Of a stretch of DNA of 40,338 nt, positions 9,463 to 18,994 are shown piece by piece. The notes under the pieces were generated by a model. The model was not told where the DNA came from. It searched no databases and saw only the letters and a list, made by a program, of their open reading frames with translations. Origin of the DNA: Anaerolineae bacterium (GTDB lineage Bacteria > Chloroflexota > Anaerolineae > CG2-30-64-16); assembly GCA_026645775.1 (NCBI GenBank), contig JAPKMS010000035.1:1-40338 (forward strand), in the 5' to 3' direction. Each line of letters begins with the position of its first letter. The first letter of the stretch is position 1. Position numbers and translations under genes: made by a program.

Positions 9463-9490
9463 CATCCGCGATCCGCAATCCAAAATCCGC
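9463..9490. repeat. Four tandem heptamers (consensus AATCCGC)
   Basis: CATCCGC GATCCGC AATCCAA AATCCGC in exact 7-nt register in the rpmH-rnpA spacer. Confidence 0.75.
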
Positions 9491-9497
9491 AAGCAGC

Positions 9498-9638
9498 TCA
9501 CACCGTCAGACGCTTGCGGCCACGCGCCCGGCGCGCCCGCAACACGTTGCGGCCGCCGCGCGTGCTCATGCGGCTAAAAAAGCCATGGACGCGCATGCGG
9601 CGTCGGCTCTTGGGCTGATAAGTTCGCTTGGTAGACAT
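9498..9638 (-). CDS. rpmH: 50S ribosomal protein L34
   Basis: Manual minus-strand translation [46 protein letters not shown]; absent from the ORF track because it is short. Confidence 0.97.
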   Translation of the reverse strand: MSTKRTYQPKSRRRMRVHGFFSRMSTRGGRNVLRARRARGRKRLTV

Positions 9639-9734
9639 GAATCGAATACTCCTATCGCGTCAATTTCGCTGTTGGTTTGCAGACAGAAAAAACAGGCGAG
9701 ACAGACGCCAAGTCTCACCCGCATAAGTCCGGCA

Positions 9735-9764
9735 ATTATACCCGTTCGCTGCCAGTAGTGTCAA
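9735..9764 (-). promoter_or_regulatory. Sigma70-type promoter for the rpmH operon
   Basis: Minus strand: TTGACA-N18-TATAAT, directly abutting the MFS stop codon. Confidence 0.75.
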
Positions 9765-9765
9765 A

Positions 9766-11157
9766 TCAGAGCCCCGTTGGGCGGTCAGCAGGCAGGTCTT
9801 CGGGGATAGCAGGGGTGTCCGGCGCGGCCCCAGATCGCTTTGCCGTGCGGCCCAGGAAGAAGTTGGAGCGATCGATCAGAAAGCTGAGGCCGGCGAGCAG
9901 GATCGTGAAGAGGCCGACCAACTCCATCACGTGCGGGATGCCGATCTTGTCGGCGGCGCCGCCCAACACCAGCATGGGCGGGATGCCGATCAGGTTGTTG
10001 AGCATGAACTGCACCGAGAAGACGCGCCCGCGGATGTAGGGCGGCGATTCTTGCTGTAGCGTGGTCTGTGCCAGGATGTTGACACTCGCCAGGCACAATC
10101 CTAACACCAGTCCCAGCGCCATCGTTGCCGTGGTGAGGCTGAAAGCTGCCTGGGGGTAGACGTGTAGGATCGGGCGCAGCAGGCGCTGATAATCCAGACT
10201 GACCCAACCCATCCCGGCGAAGGCGATGCCCACCAGCGCCAGGCCGAAGTAGTTGAACTTGACGCGGCGCAGCACGTGGCCCCATCGGCCAATGGCGATG
10301 GTCGCCAGGAGCATCCCGACCCCGGCCGGCGCGAACACGATCACGGCGTTTTCGGGCTGCATGCCCAACACCCGGGCCGCAAAGCCCGGGGCCAGCATGG
10401 CCATCACCATGACCAGGGTGGTGATGGTGATCAGTTGCACCATGGCTGCCTGGATCTTGTGCTGCCCCGAGACGAAGTGGAAGCCCTCGCGGAAATCGGT
10501 CCAGAGCTGGCGCCACCCCGAGATTTCGATGTGCCGGGCACCCTGCTTCCACTTGGCTCCGGGCAAGGTGGAGACTGAAAGCGCGGCCCCCAAGTACATG
10601 AGGGCGATCAGGACAAAGCCGCCTTCAACTTGCAGCAGGCTGATGGCCAGCGGTCCCAGCACCACCAAGCCGATTATCTGTGATAGGGCCATGGTCAGCG
10701 TGAACAGAGAGTTTGCGGCCAGCAGGTGCTCTTCACCGACGAGAAGCGGAATGGTGGCGGCTTCAGCCGGGCTGAAGAATTGGGCTACGGAGGCCGTTAG
10801 GAAGGTGATGGCATAGATGGCCAACAGCTCCCAGGTGCCGTGTAAGAAATGCAGGACTAGAATATAGCTGGTGGCGAAAACCACGCGCGTTAGGTTGGAG
10901 CCGACCAGGATCCATTTCTTGGGGAAGCGGTCGACCATCACCCCAGCTACAGGGCTGAAGATGATGCCAGGCAGCGTGAAGGCCAGGATGGTGATGCCAA
11001 GCTGCACTGCAGAGCCGGTTAGTTTTTCAACCAGCACCATTTGGATGAAGTGAATCGCATGCTGCGAGGTCTGCGCCAGCAACTGTGCCAGCCACAGTGA
11101 GCGAAAGTGCCGGTTGGTAAGCACCGAGCCGAAGCCGCGGTCTGTCGTCTGGGTCAT
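9766..11157 (-). CDS. MFS transporter
   Basis: 463 aa with about 12 hydrophobic segments; [17 protein letters not shown] loop; ends in [31 protein letters not shown]. Confidence 0.88.
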   Translation of the reverse strand: MTQTTDRGFGSVLTNRHFRSLWLAQLLAQTSQHAIHFIQMVLVEKLTGSAVQLGITILAFTLPGIIFSPVAGVMVDRFPKKWILVGSNLTRVVFATSYILVLHFLHGTWELLAIYAITFLTASVAQFFSPAEAATIPLLVGEEHLLAANSLFTLTMALSQIIGLVVLGPLAISLLQVEGGFVLIALMYLGAALSVSTLPGAKWKQGARHIEISGWRQLWTDFREGFHFVSGQHKIQAAMVQLITITTLVMVMAMLAPGFAARVLGMQPENAVIVFAPAGVGMLLATIAIGRWGHVLRRVKFNYFGLALVGIAFAGMGWVSLDYQRLLRPILHVYPQAAFSLTTATMALGLVLGLCLASVNILAQTTLQQESPPYIRGRVFSVQFMLNNLIGIPPMLVLGGAADKIGIPHVMELVGLFTILLAGLSFLIDRSNFFLGRTAKRSGAAPDTPAIPEDLPADRPTGL

Positions 11158-11378
11158 TGAATCTCCGACATTTGACTATCAGTTTGGGTTCCAGGGCTGA
11201 CCAGTGTCTTTACCTGGCGCAGAAACTGAGTGCGCGGGAGGAGCACGCGGCGGCTGCAGCGGCTGCAGCGGATGCCGATGTCGGCGCCCAGCCTGACGAC
11301 TTCCCATTGCGTGCTTCCACACGGATGCGGTTTGCGCATCTGCACGATGTCACCCAGGCGGATATCTGTGTAGGTCAT
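11154..11378 (-). CDS. DUF951-family protein
   Basis: 74 aa: [45 protein letters not shown]; 4-nt overlaps with both neighbours. Confidence 0.85.
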   Translation of the reverse strand: MTYTDIRLGDIVQMRKPHPCGSTQWEVVRLGADIGIRCSRCSRRVLLPRTQFLRQVKTLVSPGTQTDSQMSEIQ

Positions 11379-12556
11379 GATCCGTGCAGGGTCCGGAGGA
11401 CGTCGCCGCCGTACTCTTCCAGTTTCCAGCTCCCCATCACGTGCAAGGCAGCCAGGGCTTCCAGCGAGACAGGGGCGGCGCGGGCGATTGTCATGAGCGT
11501 GTCATTGGTCAACACAATGTCGGTGTCGACCGCGCGTTCGGCCGCGCGCTGTGTGCGCCAGGCGCGCAGTCGGTCGAAACGGGCCAACGTCTCCGGGTCG
11601 GGGCGGCCATTCCCGTCATGATTGCGAGCTGGCGGCTGCGGGGCGGGCGCCGCCCGGCCCCGCGCAATCGCATCGAGGAGTGCGCGGCCAAACTGCTCGA
11701 TCTGGCGCGGGCTCAGGTGCAGGTCGGCCAACCTTTGCGGTTGGCGCTGGCTCAGTTGCACCAGGCTATCATCGCCGAGCACCTTGAAGGGCGGGCGATC
11801 CAGCGCACGCGCCGCGCTGTCGCGCCACAAATAAAGCTCGCGCAGCACGGCAAATTCGGCCGGGCGGAGATCCCGCGCACCCTTCGTACGCCAGAAGCCG
11901 TCTGGGTCGAACGGCTTCTCGACGTAGACCACCTGGGTCAGGGCCTCGAACGCCTCTTGCGCCTCGCGCCCACGCCGACGCGTTTGCAGCTCCACGACCA
12001 GCACGTCGTGCAGCGGGAGGAGATAGCGGCTGTCGAGTCGGGCATAGCTGAGCTGGGCTGGCGTCAACGGCCGGCGGCCCCAGTCAGTCAACTGCTCCCG
12101 CTTGTCCAGCGTGAGGCCGAAGCGCTGCGCCAACAATGCGGCCAGGCCCACCTGGGGCCAGCCCAGGATCCGAGCGGCCAGCATGGTATCAAAGATGTTG
12201 GCGAACGCAAAGCTGAAATCGCGTTTCAGCATCAAGATGTCGTTTTCGGCCGCGTGGAGAATCTTCAGCCGGGTCGGGTCGGCAAGCAATGTGCCCAGGG
12301 GGGCGATATCCGGCAAGCGCAGAGGATCAACGAGATAGTCGGCCCGTGAGGTGCTGATTTGGATCAGGCATACTTTATAGAAGTAGCGGTAGAGACTGTT
12401 TGACTCAGTGTCCAGCGCCAGCGCGGGCTCACCGCTGATGTCATCCAGCATAGCCTGAAACGCCGCGGGCGAATCGACCAGGGCCGCGGGTGGCAGGTCT
12501 GCAGCGTTTGGGGACGGATGCGAGATCGGTGACTGTGAGATCGGGTTGCTGGACAT
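11375..12556 (-). CDS. rnd: Ribonuclease D (3'-5' exonuclease + HRDC)
   Basis: [24 protein letters not shown] (DEDD motif), [38 protein letters not shown]-terminal HRDC-like [12 protein letters not shown]. Confidence 0.93.
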   Translation of the reverse strand: MSSNPISQSPISHPSPNAADLPPAALVDSPAAFQAMLDDISGEPALALDTESNSLYRYFYKVCLIQISTSRADYLVDPLRLPDIAPLGTLLADPTRLKILHAAENDILMLKRDFSFAFANIFDTMLAARILGWPQVGLAALLAQRFGLTLDKREQLTDWGRRPLTPAQLSYARLDSRYLLPLHDVLVVELQTRRRGREAQEAFEALTQVVYVEKPFDPDGFWRTKGARDLRPAEFAVLRELYLWRDSAARALDRPPFKVLGDDSLVQLSQRQPQRLADLHLSPRQIEQFGRALLDAIARGRAAPAPQPPARNHDGNGRPDPETLARFDRLRAWRTQRAAERAVDTDIVLTNDTLMTIARAAPVSLEALAALHVMGSWKLEEYGGDVLRTLHGS

Positions 12557-12660
12557 GTGTTTATCTTTCAGGCTTTATTTTCAAGTACGGACATTATCCC
12601 CCCATACCGATGAGGTGTCAAAAGTCGCCTTCGCGGCCCGAAACCGAAACTGGAAAGTAC

Positions 12661-12689
12661 TTGACAATTCAGGCCGCCACCTTTATGAT
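12661..12689 (+). promoter_or_regulatory. Sigma70 promoter for hppA
   Basis: TTGACA (12661-12666)-N17-TATGAT (12684-12689). Confidence 0.78.
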
Positions 12690-12773
12690 GGGACGCTGTT
12701 GCGTCCTTGTTAAGGTGTGACCGTAACGGTATTTCGGCGCTATCATATTCATACAGGAGGCCAGTCAGTTCTT

Positions 12774-15041
12774 ATGGGTCGACTTAATCTAACCTCATTT
12801 GAGATCAGTGCGATCTACGGTGTGCTCGTTATCGCCGTCCTTAGCCTGATCTACGCCTATTCGCTGTTCCGCAACGTGATGTCAGAGGATAAGGGCACGG
12901 AGGCGATGATCCGCATCTGGACCGCCATCAAGGAGGGCGCCGATGCGTATCTGAGCAGTCAGTTGAAGACCATTCTGCCATTTGTTGGCATCTTGGTCTT
13001 CGCATTATTTGGAAGCGCCTGGATCGCGCCGCCGACCGCGGCCGCCATCAAGATGTTCGGTGACAATGCCAACATCGTCATCGCATTCGGTCGGGCCGGG
13101 GCCTTTGTCTTGGGCGCGGCCTTCTCGCTGATCGTCGGCCAGTTGGGCATGCGCATGGCCGTGCAGGGCAACATCCGCGTGGCGGCTGCTTCAATGCGCA
13201 ACTTCGGCGATGCGCTGCGGATCGCTTACCGTTCGGGCACCGTCACCGGCATGTTGACCGACGGCTTGGGTCTGTTGGGCGGCACCTCGATCTTCATCAT
13301 CTTCGGCGCCGCGGCGCCTGACGTGTTGCTGGGCTTCGGCTTCGGCGGCACGCTGCTGGCGATGTTCATGCGCGTGGGCGGCGGTATCTACACCAAGGCG
13401 GCCGATGTCGGCGCCGACCTGGTGGGCAAAGTCGAAGAGGGCCTGGAAGAAGACGACCCGCGCAACGCGGCCGTCATCGCCGACCAGGTGGGCGACAACG
13501 TCGGTGACTGCGCCGGTATGGCCGCCGACATTTTCGAGTCCTACGAAGTGACCATCGTCTCGACGTTGATCCTGGGCATTGCGCTGATGGCCTTGACTGG
13601 CAACGTCTACTTCATCGTCTTCCCGCTGCTCGTGCGCGCCATCGGCGTCATCAGCTCCATCATCGGCACCTTCTCCGTGCCGGTCTGGGAGCGCACGGTG
13701 GCCAAGGGCAATGCCTGGCACAGCATGGAGATCGCCTACGAAGTCTCCTCGGTGATCACTATCAGCCTGTCGTTCCTGCTCGCTTTCGTCTACATTCGCC
13801 TTCACGACGTGAACTGGTGGCAGCCGGCCGCGATGGTGACGATGGGTGTGATCTTCAACGTCATCGTCAATCGCCTGACCGCGTACTTCACCGCGACCGA
13901 CAAGCCGCCGGTGCAGGAGATTGCCAAGAGCACCAAATTCGGCCCGGCCACCACCATCCTGAGCGGTCTGGCCGAAGGCTATGAATCGAGCACCTGGTCG
14001 GTGCTTTGCATCGCCGCGTCTATCATGACCTCTGTGCTGATCTACGGCCATTTGGGCGGGGCGTACATCATCTACGGCGTGGCGCTGATCGGCATTGGCT
14101 GGCTGACGCACGCCGGCAACCTGGTCTCCATGGACTCCTTCGGCCCGATCTCCGACAACGCCAACGGCATCGGCGAAATGGCCTCCATGCCCGACAAGGC
14201 GCGCAAGATCATGACCGATCTTGACGCGGTGGGCAACACCACCAAGGCGATCACCAAGGGCGTGGCCATCGGCTCAGCCGTGATCGCGGCCGTGTCCCTG
14301 TTCGGCTCTTTCATCACCGACATTCGGCTGGTGCAGACGGAGATGGTGGCGGCAGGGCAGCTTGCTGCGGAGAAGCTCATCACGGGCATCAATGTTGCCG
14401 ACCCGCGCGTCTTCATCGGCCTGTTGATCGGCGGCGCGATCCCGATCCTGTTCGGCGCGCTGCTGGTGAAGGCCGTGTCCCGTGCCGCTAACGGCATGGT
14501 CTCGGTCGTGCGTAAGGAATTCGACGTGCCCGGTGTGCGCGAAGGCACGACGATGCCGGACTACAGGAAGGCCGTGGCGATCTCCACGCAGGCCGCGCAG
14601 CGTGAGCTGCTGCCTGTCGGCATCATCGTCGTGCTGGTCCCGATCCTTGTCGGCTTCACCCTGAAGGCCGAGGCATTGGGCGGCTTCCTGGCGGGTGTGA
14701 TCCTCTCCGGCCAACTGCTGGCAGTGTTCATGTCGAACGCCGGCGGCGCTTGGGATAACGCCAAGAAGCTGGTGGAGGAAGGCCACTTCGGCGGCAAGGG
14801 CTCGGATGCGCACAAGGCCAGCATCGTCGGGGACACCGTCGGCGACCCGCTGAAGGACACCGCCGGCCCGGCCCTGAACCCGTTGATCAAGGTTATCAAC
14901 CTGATCAGCTTGATCATCGCCCCGATCGTCGTGCGCTCCCAGGGCATCTCGTGGCAGTTGGCGATCGTCATGGTGGTCTTGCTGGCCGGCATCGTTTGGG
15001 CGATCCGCCAGAGCAAGCGGCCGGCGCTGTACAACATCTAG
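12774..15041 (+). CDS. hppA: Membrane-bound ion-translocating pyrophosphatase
   Basis: DVGADLVGKVEEGLEEDDPRNAAVIADQVGDNVGDCAGMAADIFESYEVT; GGAWDNAKKLVEEG; GDTVGDPLKDTAGPALNPLIK. ATG after CAGGAGG. Confidence 0.96.
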   Translation: MGRLNLTSFEISAIYGVLVIAVLSLIYAYSLFRNVMSEDKGTEAMIRIWTAIKEGADAYLSSQLKTILPFVGILVFALFGSAWIAPPTAAAIKMFGDNANIVIAFGRAGAFVLGAAFSLIVGQLGMRMAVQGNIRVAAASMRNFGDALRIAYRSGTVTGMLTDGLGLLGGTSIFIIFGAAAPDVLLGFGFGGTLLAMFMRVGGGIYTKAADVGADLVGKVEEGLEEDDPRNAAVIADQVGDNVGDCAGMAADIFESYEVTIVSTLILGIALMALTGNVYFIVFPLLVRAIGVISSIIGTFSVPVWERTVAKGNAWHSMEIAYEVSSVITISLSFLLAFVYIRLHDVNWWQPAAMVTMGVIFNVIVNRLTAYFTATDKPPVQEIAKSTKFGPATTILSGLAEGYESSTWSVLCIAASIMTSVLIYGHLGGAYIIYGVALIGIGWLTHAGNLVSMDSFGPISDNANGIGEMASMPDKARKIMTDLDAVGNTTKAITKGVAIGSAVIAAVSLFGSFITDIRLVQTEMVAAGQLAAEKLITGINVADPRVFIGLLIGGAIPILFGALLVKAVSRAANGMVSVVRKEFDVPGVREGTTMPDYRKAVAISTQAAQRELLPVGIIVVLVPILVGFTLKAEALGGFLAGVILSGQLLAVFMSNAGGAWDNAKKLVEEGHFGGKGSDAHKASIVGDTVGDPLKDTAGPALNPLIKVINLISLIIAPIVVRSQGISWQLAIVMVVLLAGIVWAIRQSKRPALYNI

Positions 15042-15081
15042 GCGTAAGCGCAGCAAGCGGCAGCGCTGTCAGGCTTGAACG

Positions 15082-15124
15082 GGTCGGGGGTCTCAATGGC
15101 GAGGCCTCCGACCTTTTTGTTTTG
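15082..15124 (+). terminator. Rho-independent terminator after hppA
   Basis: GGTCGGGGG ... CCTCCGACC stem (one mismatch) followed by TTTTTGTTTT. Confidence 0.75.
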
Positions 15125-15159
15125 CGTCAGGATGGTTACGCGGGATACGGTGAGTGTGG

Positions 15160-15165
15160 TACAAT
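15160..15165 (+). promoter_or_regulatory. -10 element (TACAAT) upstream of the M20 peptidase gene
   Basis: TACAAT with a weak TTACGC -35 about 18 nt upstream. Confidence 0.4.
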
Positions 15166-15243
15166 GCGCCTCGAAGTCTTCAACGCTCCCGTTGGTATTC
15201 GGCTGCGAGAACGAGAAAGTGTATATCGGAGTGGAAGTTCGCG

Positions 15244-16599
15244 ATGATCAGCCCTGAGAACGGGAATCCCCTGGCTGACGAGGCGCTGGGCCGCGAGGCG
15301 ATGGCCGTCCTCAGCCGCTATGTCCAGTTTAACACCACCAACCCGCCCGGCGCCGAGCTGGCGGCCGCGCAGTGGCTGCGTGATCAGATCCGCACACGCA
15401 GCATCACGACCGATGTGACGGTCATGGAGCCGGCCGCCGGCCGCGGCCTGGTGCTGGCGCAGATCCCCGGCAGTGAGCCGCTGCGGCCGCTGCTCCTCAA
15501 CCATCACATCGATGTAGTCGGTGCGGAGCCCGCCGCATGGACCCACCCGCCCTTCAGCGGCGCCATCGCGGATGGCTTTGTGTGGGGCCGCGGGACGTTG
15601 GACACCAAAAACCTGGGGATCATCTTTTTGTTGGCGTTGGAGTCGCTCGTCAGGTCTGGCGCGCGCTTTCGGCGGCCGATCGTCTTCCTGGCCGTGCCTG
15701 ATGAAGAGGTCGGCGGCCGGCTGGGTATGGGCTGGCTGGTCGAGCATCACGCCGCCGGTCTGAACCCGGAATGGGTCTGGGATGAGGGCGGCGGCGGGTT
15801 CCGGGGCATGTTCGGGCCAGGCGTGGTATTCGGGCTGACCGTGGCCGAGAAACAGATCCAGCACCTCAAGTTAATTGCGAGCGGCAAACCTGGCCATGCC
15901 TCCATGCCGCACGGAGATAACGCCAACGTCACGTTGCTCAAGGCATTGGATCGGGTTTTGGCCGAGCCGCGGCCGCTGCGGGTCGGCCCGATCGCCGCAG
16001 CGATGTTCCGGGCGGTTGCGCCGACGCAGAAGTTCCCAGCCTCAGTTCTCCTGCCGCGGCTGAACAACCCGCTGGCTTTGCGCCTGGCCGGGGCGCGCCT
16101 GCAGGCTGAACCGGCCACCCATGCGATGCTGCGCGACACGGTCAGCCTGACGGTGCTTCGAGCTGGCTACAAGGTGAACGTGATCCCGGAGCGCGCCGAG
16201 GCCGAGATCGACTGCCGTCTGTTGCCCGATACCGACGCCGCGGAGTTTCGGGATTGGTTGCGCGGGCGGTTGGCGGATGAGCGTATCACGCTCGAAGTGC
16301 AGGAAAGCTCGCCGCCTTCGGGGGTCGCCCCGCTGACCGGCCCCTTCACCGATGCCATTACGATCGCAGTGCACCGTCAGTTGCCGGCCGCACCGATCTT
16401 TCCCATGTTGGTGCCGGGCGCCACCGATGGCCGTTACTGGCGGCAGCGCGGCACACCGGCCTACGGCTTCGCGCCGGTCATCATGGAGCGGACCGATCTC
16501 GGCCGCATCCACGGCATTGATGAGCGCATTTCTGGCGACAACCTGATCCTGGGCGTCAAAATCGCGCGCGACATCATCGCGAGCCTCTGTGTCGCGTGA
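15244..16599 (+). CDS. M20-family metallopeptidase/deacylase (ArgE/DapE type)
   Basis: LLLNHHIDVV..W.HPPFSG....GFVWGRGTLDTKN and FLAVPDEEVGGRLGMGWLVEH; ATG at 15244 preferred over 15154. Confidence 0.9.
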   Translation: MISPENGNPLADEALGREAMAVLSRYVQFNTTNPPGAELAAAQWLRDQIRTRSITTDVTVMEPAAGRGLVLAQIPGSEPLRPLLLNHHIDVVGAEPAAWTHPPFSGAIADGFVWGRGTLDTKNLGIIFLLALESLVRSGARFRRPIVFLAVPDEEVGGRLGMGWLVEHHAAGLNPEWVWDEGGGGFRGMFGPGVVFGLTVAEKQIQHLKLIASGKPGHASMPHGDNANVTLLKALDRVLAEPRPLRVGPIAAAMFRAVAPTQKFPASVLLPRLNNPLALRLAGARLQAEPATHAMLRDTVSLTVLRAGYKVNVIPERAEAEIDCRLLPDTDAAEFRDWLRGRLADERITLEVQESSPPSGVAPLTGPFTDAITIAVHRQLPAAPIFPMLVPGATDGRYWRQRGTPAYGFAPVIMERTDLGRIHGIDERISGDNLILGVKIARDIIASLCVA

Positions 16600-16623
16600 C
16601 GAGAACACGGATTCACGTAGATT

Positions 16624-16671
16624 ACCAACCAACCAACCAACAAACCAACTAACCAACTAACCAACCAACCC
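16624..16671. repeat. Degenerate tetranucleotide tandem repeat (AACC/AACT)n
   Basis: accaaccaaccaaccaacaaaccaactaaccaactaaccaaccaaccc in the spacer before the KBL-like gene. Confidence 0.9.
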
Positions 16672-16711
16672 ATTTACTTCACCCCTTGTCCACTCACTTC
16701 CGGAGGATCCC

Positions 16712-17893
16712 ATGACCGACAAACTCGCCTTCATCCGCGCCGACATGGACGGTCTGCGCGAGAGCAACCTGCTGATCACCCTGCGCACGATGGGTTCGCC
16801 CGCCGACGCGTGGATGGTCGTCGACGGGGTACGCGTGCTGAACTTCTGCACCAACAACTACCTGGGGCTGGCGAACCATCCCGCGATGAAGGAGGCCGCG
16901 GCCGCGGCGGTCGACCGGTGGGGCGTCGGGCCGGCCGCTGTGCGCTCGATCGCGGGCACGCAGGCGCTGCACGTCGAGCTGGAGCGCCGGCTGGCTGCGT
17001 TCAAGGGTGTGGAGGACGCACTCTACGTGCAGAGCGGCTTCGTGGCCAACCAGGCAGCGATCGCGCCGCTGGTGGGCAAGGAGGACGTGATCTTTTCCGA
17101 CCGGCTGAACCATGCGTCGATCATCGATGGAGCGCGGCTCAGCAGCGCTAAGATCATTGTGTATGAACACTGCGACCCGGCCGACTTGGAGGCCAAGATC
17201 CAGGAGCACCTGCCTAATTACCGCCGCGGCCTGGTGATCACGGACGGCGTGTTCAGCATGGATGGCGACATCGCACCGTTGGACAAGTTGATGGCGGTGG
17301 CCGACCGCTACGGCGTGCTGACCATGGTGGACGATGCGCACGGCGAAGGGGTGCTTGGCCGGGGCGGCCGCGGCATCGTGGATCATTTTGGGCTCCACGG
17401 CGCGTTCGACGTGGAGGTGGGCACGCTGAGCAAGGCGTTCGGCGTGGTGGGCGGCGTGATCGCTGGCAAGCGGGCTATCATCGACTATATCCGGCAGAAA
17501 GCCCGGCCCTTCCTCTTCTCCAGCGCCGTCACCCCGGCGGACACGGCCGCGTGCCTGGCCGCGGTGGATCTGCTGGAGGGATCGGAGGCGCTGGTGGCGA
17601 AGCTGTGGGAAAACGCAGCGTACTTCCGGGGCGAGATGCAGAAGTTGGGCTTCGACACCGGCAAGTCGCAGACCCCCATCGTGCCCGTGATGCTGGGCGA
17701 TGCCGGGCTGGCCAAGCAGTTCAGCCGCTCCTTGTTTGAGGCGGGGGTCTTTGCGATGTCCATCGGCTTCCCGACGGTGCCGCGCGGGCTGGCGCGCATC
17801 CGCGTGATGAACACCGCCGCGCATAGCCGAGCTGACCTGGACCAGGGGCTGGCCGCATTTGCCCAGGTCGGACGTCAGCTTGGGGTGATTTGA
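16712..17893 (+). CDS. kbl: Alpha-oxoamine synthase family, probable glycine C-acetyltransferase (2-amino-3-ketobutyrate CoA ligase)
   Basis: CTNNYLGLANHPAMKEAA, SGFVANQAAIAPLV, DRLNHASIIDGARLS, DDAHGEGVLGRGGRGIVDHF, GTLSKAFGVVGGVIAG. KBL vs BioF is not certain from motifs alone. Confidence 0.85.
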   Translation: MTDKLAFIRADMDGLRESNLLITLRTMGSPADAWMVVDGVRVLNFCTNNYLGLANHPAMKEAAAAAVDRWGVGPAAVRSIAGTQALHVELERRLAAFKGVEDALYVQSGFVANQAAIAPLVGKEDVIFSDRLNHASIIDGARLSSAKIIVYEHCDPADLEAKIQEHLPNYRRGLVITDGVFSMDGDIAPLDKLMAVADRYGVLTMVDDAHGEGVLGRGGRGIVDHFGLHGAFDVEVGTLSKAFGVVGGVIAGKRAIIDYIRQKARPFLFSSAVTPADTAACLAAVDLLEGSEALVAKLWENAAYFRGEMQKLGFDTGKSQTPIVPVMLGDAGLAKQFSRSLFEAGVFAMSIGFPTVPRGLARIRVMNTAAHSRADLDQGLAAFAQVGRQLGVI

Positions 17894-17925
17894 GGCGGAA
17901 ATTTTCATAACGACAGGGCGATACG

Positions 17926-17954
17926 TTGACGCTGTCGGGTGCGTGTGGTATGAT
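17926..17954 (+). promoter_or_regulatory. Sigma70-type promoter for the LysM lipoprotein gene
   Basis: TTGACG-N17-TATGAT. Confidence 0.7.
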
Positions 17955-18019
17955 GGTGCCCATTCACGGAAATCGCGTCTGTTTGTGCAATTTTAGTTCG
18001 TCTGCATTGGAGGCCTTCT

Positions 18020-18802
18020 ATGCCCAGATTTCTGAAATTCGTGGTTGTGATTGCCATCCTCGCCCTGATCAGTGTGGGGCTGACGGCGTGCGAGAAAGAG
18101 CGCCCCATCTCGACGCCCAGCAAGACCACCGGGACACCGGCGCGTGGGACCGTGGTCGCGACATCCACTGCGCCCGTCTCTCTCACCCAGGTGACGATGC
18201 CCGGCACGACCGGGCAGGCCACGCCCTTACCGGCCGGCATCGCGACGCCGACTGCTCCCGCGCCGCAGGCTGTGGTGATCAATCCACAGGGCCAGGCGAC
18301 GGCGGCGCCGTCCACGGCGTTTGTCCTCTACAACGTCATGGCGGGTGACACCATTGCCTCGATCGCGAGCAAGTACAACACGACGGCGGAAGCCATTGCT
18401 CAACTCAACAACCTGGCCGATCCGAACGTCCTGACGTTGGGCCAGCAGCTTAAGATCCCCAGCGTGGCTGTGGAATACGTGGTGCAGGCGGGCGACACCC
18501 TGGCTGCCATCGCCCGGCGCTTCAATACCACGATCGCTAAGCTGCAAGAGTTGAACAACCTATCCAACCCGGATGTCATCGGGGTGGGCGACAAGCTGCT
18601 GTTGCCGCCGGGCAGCACTGCCGTGCAGCCCGTGGCCACGGCCGCAGCCGGCAGCCCGACGCAATCCTATGTTGTGCAATCGGGCGATACGTTGATGAAG
18701 ATCGCCGCCAAGTTCGGCGTGACGGCGCAGCAGATTCAGAACGCCAATAACCTGGCCAACCCGGATCGGATCTATCCCGGGCAGGTGCTGGTCATCCCCT
18801 GA
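18020..18802 (+). CDS. Lipoprotein with three LysM domains
   Basis: Lipobox LTAC; three LysM repeats (YNVMAGDTIASIASKYNTTAEAIAQLNNL, YVVQAGDTLAAIARRFNTTIAKLQELNNL, YVVQSGDTLMKIAAKFGVTAQQIQNANNL). Confidence 0.93.
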   Translation: MPRFLKFVVVIAILALISVGLTACEKERPISTPSKTTGTPARGTVVATSTAPVSLTQVTMPGTTGQATPLPAGIATPTAPAPQAVVINPQGQATAAPSTAFVLYNVMAGDTIASIASKYNTTAEAIAQLNNLADPNVLTLGQQLKIPSVAVEYVVQAGDTLAAIARRFNTTIAKLQELNNLSNPDVIGVGDKLLLPPGSTAVQPVATAAAGSPTQSYVVQSGDTLMKIAAKFGVTAQQIQNANNLANPDRIYPGQVLVIP

Positions 18803-18829
18803 TTTTGACGCACGGTTGAAAGCATCCGG

Positions 18830-18860
18830 AACGCCGCCCCTGAAACCGGGAGCGGCGTTC
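18830..18860 (+). terminator. Stem-loop terminator after the LysM gene
   Basis: AACGCCGC..CCC TGAAACC GGG A GCGGCGTT; weak T tract. Confidence 0.6.
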
Positions 18861-18994
18861 TCCGTATAAGGGTCAGTGAATCGGGAGCCAAAAGTCAATC
18901 GGCTCCGGGAGACTGGCAGTATAAAGGAATAGCTTTGCGCCGTCGAACTCCTGACGGGGCTCGACGGCAGAGAATCTGTTTTGGGAGGCGTTTT

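Noticed and set aside
9639-9765. oriC next to rpmH
   Set aside because: Spacer is only about 130 bp, contains the rpmH promoter, and shows no DnaA-box cluster or AT-rich unwinding region
13191-15056. Minus-strand ORFs (306 and 260 aa) antisense to hppA
   Set aside because: Asp/His/Arg/Gln-rich shadow ORFs opposite a well-conserved pyrophosphatase
16624-16671. CRISPR-like array
   Set aside because: Units are 4 nt without spacers; it is a simple tandem repeat
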